Positions 59,874-64,000 of a stretch of 64,000 nucleotides of DNA are shown here, in pieces; the first letter of the stretch is position 1; every line of letters starts with the position of its first letter. Under the pieces are notes generated by a model. It saw nothing but the letters and a program-made list of their open reading frames with translations, made no database searches and was not told the origin of the DNA. This DNA comes from Phoebastria nigripes (Eukaryota > Chordata > Aves > Procellariiformes > Diomedeidae), in NCBI GenBank assembly GCA_035582835.1, contig JAYKAV010002739.1, forward strand, positions 1 to 64,000, given 5' to 3'. A program made the position numbers and the translations under genes.

Positions 59874-62800
59874 GTATGAAAATCAAGTAGCTTTCATGTT
59901 TTATTTTTAGTTTACTGAGGGACAGTTATTTGAACAAGTAAATATTCTTGCAGCCTGTTCAAATGTGTTATTTCAAATTACATAATCTAATTTCAAGTCT
60001 AGGTATAGTGATTTAGCAGATCATTGTAATTTTTTTTTCTTTATGTTGGTAGTCCAGAATGATGATGATAAGAAAACATTTACATCTTCAGATTGTTGTA
60101 CAGAAAATGAAAGTTAAATTATCCTGGATTTAAAACTCAGCTTTTTAATAATTAGTTGACTTGAGGAGGTGGTAGATAAATTTTGAAGTCTCATCCCAGC
60201 TATAGAATATCTTCATTCTGTGTATGGGGAGGTTTCTGTGTTTGCATAGGTGATGGTTTCAAATCTCTTCCTTAATGTTGGAACATACATTCGTACTTAG
60301 CGCAGTAATATTTCTACTAGAAGACATGTTAAAGGTGTTTTTGTTTTTTTTTTTAATATTGAGGAGCCATTCTGTGACCTATTCAAAAAGAAATAGCAAT
60401 TTTCCAGAAAAATGCTAAAAAAGTGGAAAGCATTTGTTCTCATTTTGCAGCCATTCAAATAATAATTGTGCTTATGATATAAACTCCTATATTATCCTGT
60501 CCTGAGTATGTGTGCTGTATTAGAAAGTATGTATATCCTTTAATTGTTTATGCAAAAGAACAATTCATGAATGCATGAAAGTTCCCAAATGTTCTGTCTT
60601 GCAGAAATGAAATACTAACTGCATCTCTTATACTGTTATGCCTGTTTGTGTACTTACACGATTTTCCACAAGAGGGAAGAGTGGTCCTTCATAATGACAG
60701 ATTGTTTAGCGTAATATCTTGTTGCTTACTTGGGTATTGAAGAGATGGGAAATCAGTCACTGAAAGAGAACAGTACAGATACTTCCTTTCATAAGTTCTC
60801 TGGTGTAATGATGATAATATTGTACACACTATATACAAATTACACTTTCACCTTTCACCTTGACTGGATAGCTAGCTAGCTAACACTTTTTCTCATGGTT
60901 TCTGCTGGAGCTTCATAGTCAGTCTTACACACCTGAAAAAAGGTGTTATCTCAAGGTACAGCAGTTATCTCTTTGATCTTCCAGAGCAAATTTGTTCCAC
61001 AAAGTGACGTTCAGGTGGCAACCATCTGAATTAGCATATGTACAGTATAGTGTTTATTGTAATATGACATAAATAATGAATGTGTAATGTGTACTGAATA
61101 TGTAAGCCCATCCAAAAATCTGTGGAGAAACACTTGGAAAACCTCCTATGCGAAACATTTGTTGTAGCAAGCCATCCTGCTGTTTATGGGAGATGGAGGC
61201 ATTTGCAGTTAGTTAACTTCTTGGAAAGTAATTATTTCACATTTGTCAGCAGCCTGCAAATCTGACTTTAAATTCTTGGTTTGCAAATCTACTTTGCTGT
61301 AGATTTAGATAGGCTATCATATTCAAGGTTTATATTACATGTTAGAAGGCAATATAGGATAGACTTCCAAGCATGTGGAATCCTTGGTTTTCAATTGCAA
61401 ATTCCTTGAAAATTAGGCTTTGCAATGGGATTCTAGGTCAGTATCCACAAAAACAATTAAAATATGTTATGTGTGATTTTAGTGGAATTCTGGTACCTGC
61501 ATCCCTTTGCAAGATGCTTTTAAAAGCGCTAAATGCACGTTACAAAACTCATCTAAGCACTTTCTTTATGGTTGGTGGCAGACACTGAGCTGTTCTTATA
61601 TTTACCACTACTATATTAAATATTGGACAGTTCTGTTTTGATATAACTGAAGTTTGTTTGATCTTATTTTGAGACCAAAACACATGAATAAATAAAGTGT
61701 GGTTGCCACATCCACTTAATGTTAAAATTGTCATCTCTTAAAAGTTCAAAGAGCCAAATGGATTCTGCAGTAAAAAGGCCACAGATTTAGCTGAACTTCC
61801 TGAAATATCAGTTCTGAAAATTTTAACTTTCTATCTGTCAGAATTGCTGATACCTAATACATTACCAATTAAACTATCGGCTTCCTCTGTTCTTTAACAG
61901 AGTTTTTGAATCAGAATGTTTGTATTCTGGGCAAATATTTCTGTGCATAGAAGGAAGTTTAATTTCTTTGTTTTAAGGGAACTCTTTTAGCATTAACTTG
62001 CAGAACAGAATAATAGCTGTTTCTCAGAGTGCTTCTGAACACATTCATGTCTGATAAATTTCATGCAGGAGTGATCCTAAATTGCTGTTTTAGAGGGATA
62101 GAAATCTGTATATATGCATGTTTGAAAATACAGTTGTTATATAGCTTAGTAGTTCTTAGTCATCTCAACAATAGTTGGAGGTACTGAACTGTCTTCAAAT
62201 AAACGTCTTTTAGGTGAATATAGTGAGGAAGAAAGAAATACTCTGAGAACTCTCATCCATGGTACTTGTCCTCAATAAATGTGTTTTGGTAGAACGTTAA
62301 GCATTAAAAAAATATTAAATCATTGATTTCATGTTTAAGTTGAAGTAACTGCATCCTTATGTCTTTGAACACTAAATTTATTATTAATCAACATAAATGT
62401 GGTGTTCAGTGAGCCTTTGCTCGAAATTTTACCAAGAAACATACGGTGATGCTGACTTTTCTGATTTTTTTTGTTCTTGATTTTCTTACCAGCTAATAAC
62501 CTGAAACTTCAATGTTGGAACAGTGCTGCTGTTGCTAAATATGTTTCTCATATTATGCTGTCTTATCAGAGAATGAATTGGGTCTATTTTTTACACTGTC
62601 TGATGAGGCAGTGTATTAACATAAATTAGATGACTTGAATATGAAACAGTATGTTTTATATTTTAGTTTGGTCTGTGTGGGGGTGCTCAGTTTGAATCTC
62701 GGGTATCTAGTCTGAATTCATTGTAGCAAAGTGAATGGTGTAAAGACCCAAATACTGATTTTGATTGAATATTTAAAATTATGATCAATTACTAGGATCG

Positions 62801-63271
62801 TACCATATGATGGTGTGTGTGGTCATTTATCAGAAGCCATTCAAAGTTAATACTCTACCTTGTTTGCAGTCTAGTGTCCATTTAATATATATTTTTTTTA
62901 AATTATTCCTTTGAGATTACTAATTTTATGGGAAGACGGTTAGTTCCAAATAATGAAATTGGAGAATATGCTTCATATTTCTTTCCATTTGGGGAACCTG
63001 AAATTATTAGTATCATCTAGTATGTTAATATATAATACATTATATATTGTAATATGCAAGAGTCAAATAAAATATACAAAGGTCCATCAGTTTAAGATAA
63101 TTATCAGTACTGCTCAATTCATTTTGAATTATGGTACTCTAGCAAAATTTGCAGTGCATGTCAGGCAAAAACAATTTATTAACAGTTAATGCTTGATAAG
63201 CATGTTAATAGGCATGAGGGTGCTTTAGAGGTGGCAATTATTTAACTTCTAAAAAATTTTTGTTTTGAAAG

Positions 63272-63387
63272 TGTGCAACAAGCATATTGGGAACTGAAGA
63301 GAGAAATGTCTAATTTGCATCTAGTGACTGACATGCAAGCTGAGGTTCTACGAAAACTGAAAACAAACCCAACAGCGACCAAGAAAG
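63272..63387 (+). CDS. AZI2: AZI2 coding exon 6, TBK1/IKK-epsilon binding segment (residues 221-259)
   Basis: Acceptor TTTTTGTTTTGAAAG; 116 nt, entering in phase 2 and leaving in phase 1. It encodes SVQQAYWELKREMSNLHLVT, then DMQAEVLRKLKTNPTATKK. This is the TBK1/IKBKE-binding motif shared by NAP1, TANK and SINTBAD, an amphipathic helix. The donor appears to be non-canonical: AAAG|GCAAGT, a good GC-AG type site that leaves the same phase the family needs. If the site is not used, the frame reads 15 more codons (GKSVFAVTDLTNTNR) to a TGA at 63432-63434, giving a protein lacking the C-terminal third. Confidence 0.94.
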
Positions 63388-64000
63388 GCAAGTCAGTGTT
63401 TGCAGTAACAGACCTTACAAACACAAACCGTTGATTCAGGCTGTACCATTTTAAAAAGAAACTAGCTATCATATCTTATCAGAATCTCATCAATTGAAGT
63501 TGATAAGCTAGACTATATTATGGTTCCAGCCTCCCCATTTTCTGCTTTGCTTCTGTCTCATACGGGTCAACTTCACACATAAAGGTGTTGCTGATGTGTT
63601 TTTTCTTCAGTACTGTATTCTGTTCCCCTTGTGGCTTTTTTCTCAGTCAAGTGTTGCTTATGTGCAGAAGGCTGAGGTGTTAAGTTTACTCGTATTTGAC
63701 CTTTTACCACAACTACTTCATATTGGGGGAAAAAAATCTTTTTGCAAACAGTGTCGTATTTTCCCTGTATAAAATATATAAAGTATTAATTTGGCAACAT
63801 TTTAAAATCAGGCTTTAATAGAATGAAATTCCCTTATGGTTGCATATTTCTTTATGTTGGCCTTCAGAAAAGTTGCCTTTATAGCAAAATGCTATGCAAG
63901 ATGACATTTTCTGAATGTCAAAATACCAGGGCTGCAAAGCTGCCTTATTTCTGCTGCTACATTGCAGATAATTAAAGAAAAAATAATTTCCACGTAAAGT
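63388..64000 (+). other. AZI2: AZI2 last visible intron, starting GC
   Basis: Starts GCAAGT and shows no further exon up to the window edge. The first 47 nt also read in frame to a TGA at 63432-63434, a possible retained-intron ending. Confidence 0.7.

Larger units (their letters stand above)
41640..64000 (+). other. AZI2: AZI2 gene (NAP1), 5' part; 3' end beyond the window
   Basis: Gene span from the CpG-island promoter to the right edge. AZI2/NAP1 is a cytoplasmic coiled-coil adaptor that binds TBK1 and IKK-epsilon and supports interferon and NF-kappaB signalling; it also links TBK1 to the autophagy receptor NDP52. I identify it from the encoded protein: the start MEELVEDDICILNHEK, the block GDESVASHFALVTAYEDIKK and the block AYWELKREMSNLHLVT match the AZI2 family as I know it. 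Six coding exons are visible (75 codons, 42, 33 plus 1 nt, 149 nt, 62 nt, 116 nt). All junctions keep frame, with intron phases 0, 0, 1, 0, 2, 1. About 259 codons are seen; human AZI2 is about 392 residues, so the last coding exon and 3' UTR lie to the right. Intron 1 (about 10 kb) lies in the 5' UTR. Confidence 0.95.

Noticed and set aside
1..64000. CRISPR arrays, prokaryotic operons, phage genes, tRNA and rRNA genes
   Set aside because: No regularly spaced repeats, ribosome-binding sites with stacked genes, or tRNA B-box patterns are seen. The DNA is vertebrate nuclear.

Overview
The window is vertebrate nuclear DNA, almost certainly from a bird. It is AT-rich with two CpG islands, widely spaced small exons with GT/GC-AG junctions, one young avian CR1 LINE with an open reverse-transcriptase C-terminus, several old sauropsid-type CR1 pieces, and ERVL-type LTRs (TG...CA ends, 5-bp target duplications) of a kind common in bird genomes. 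Scattered single N and one NNNNN run mark it as draft assembly. The only protein-coding gene I can establish is AZI2 (NAP1, the TBK1/IKK-epsilon adaptor) on the + strand. Its CpG-island promoter lies at about 41.0-42.1 kb, the ATG exon at 51,807, and five further coding exons run to 63,387. The large last coding exon and 3' UTR lie beyond the right edge. About 259 codons are visible and all exon junctions keep frame. Layout. 1-208: LTR fragment cut by the window edge. 209-9,150: no confirmed gene, one weak candidate terminal exon on the minus strand near 600-860, one MIR-like SINE relic. 9.15-12.05 kb: old CR1 pieces in both orientations, interrupted by a solo LTR (10,791-11,385, TSD ctatg). 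14.63-16.52 kb: decayed hAT/Charlie-type transposase gene (minus). 19.16-20.48 kb: long old CR1 (+). 23.09-24.53 kb: aberrant ERV with an inverted-LTR structure. 26.58-27.71 kb: solo LTR (minus) carrying a minisatellite. 28.8-30.3 kb: old CR1 followed by young CR1 (both minus). 36.56-37.46 kb: a second CpG island with E2F-type and donor-like sequences facing left. 37.5-41.0 kb: intergenic. 41.0 kb to the end: AZI2. In mammals AZI2 is, as I recall, head-to-head with ZCWPW2, so the 36.6-37.4 kb island is a reasonable candidate for the promoter of that leftward gene. I could not find exons encoding its CW or PWWP domains in the 36 kb to the left, so that gene is not annotated. I see no operon, CRISPR array, tRNA or rRNA gene, and no new multi-gene system. 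The most unusual items are the probable GC-AG intron with an in-frame alternative end inside AZI2, the ERV with two U5 ends facing outward and a short target duplication, and the near-identical inverted LTR pair 12 kb apart.
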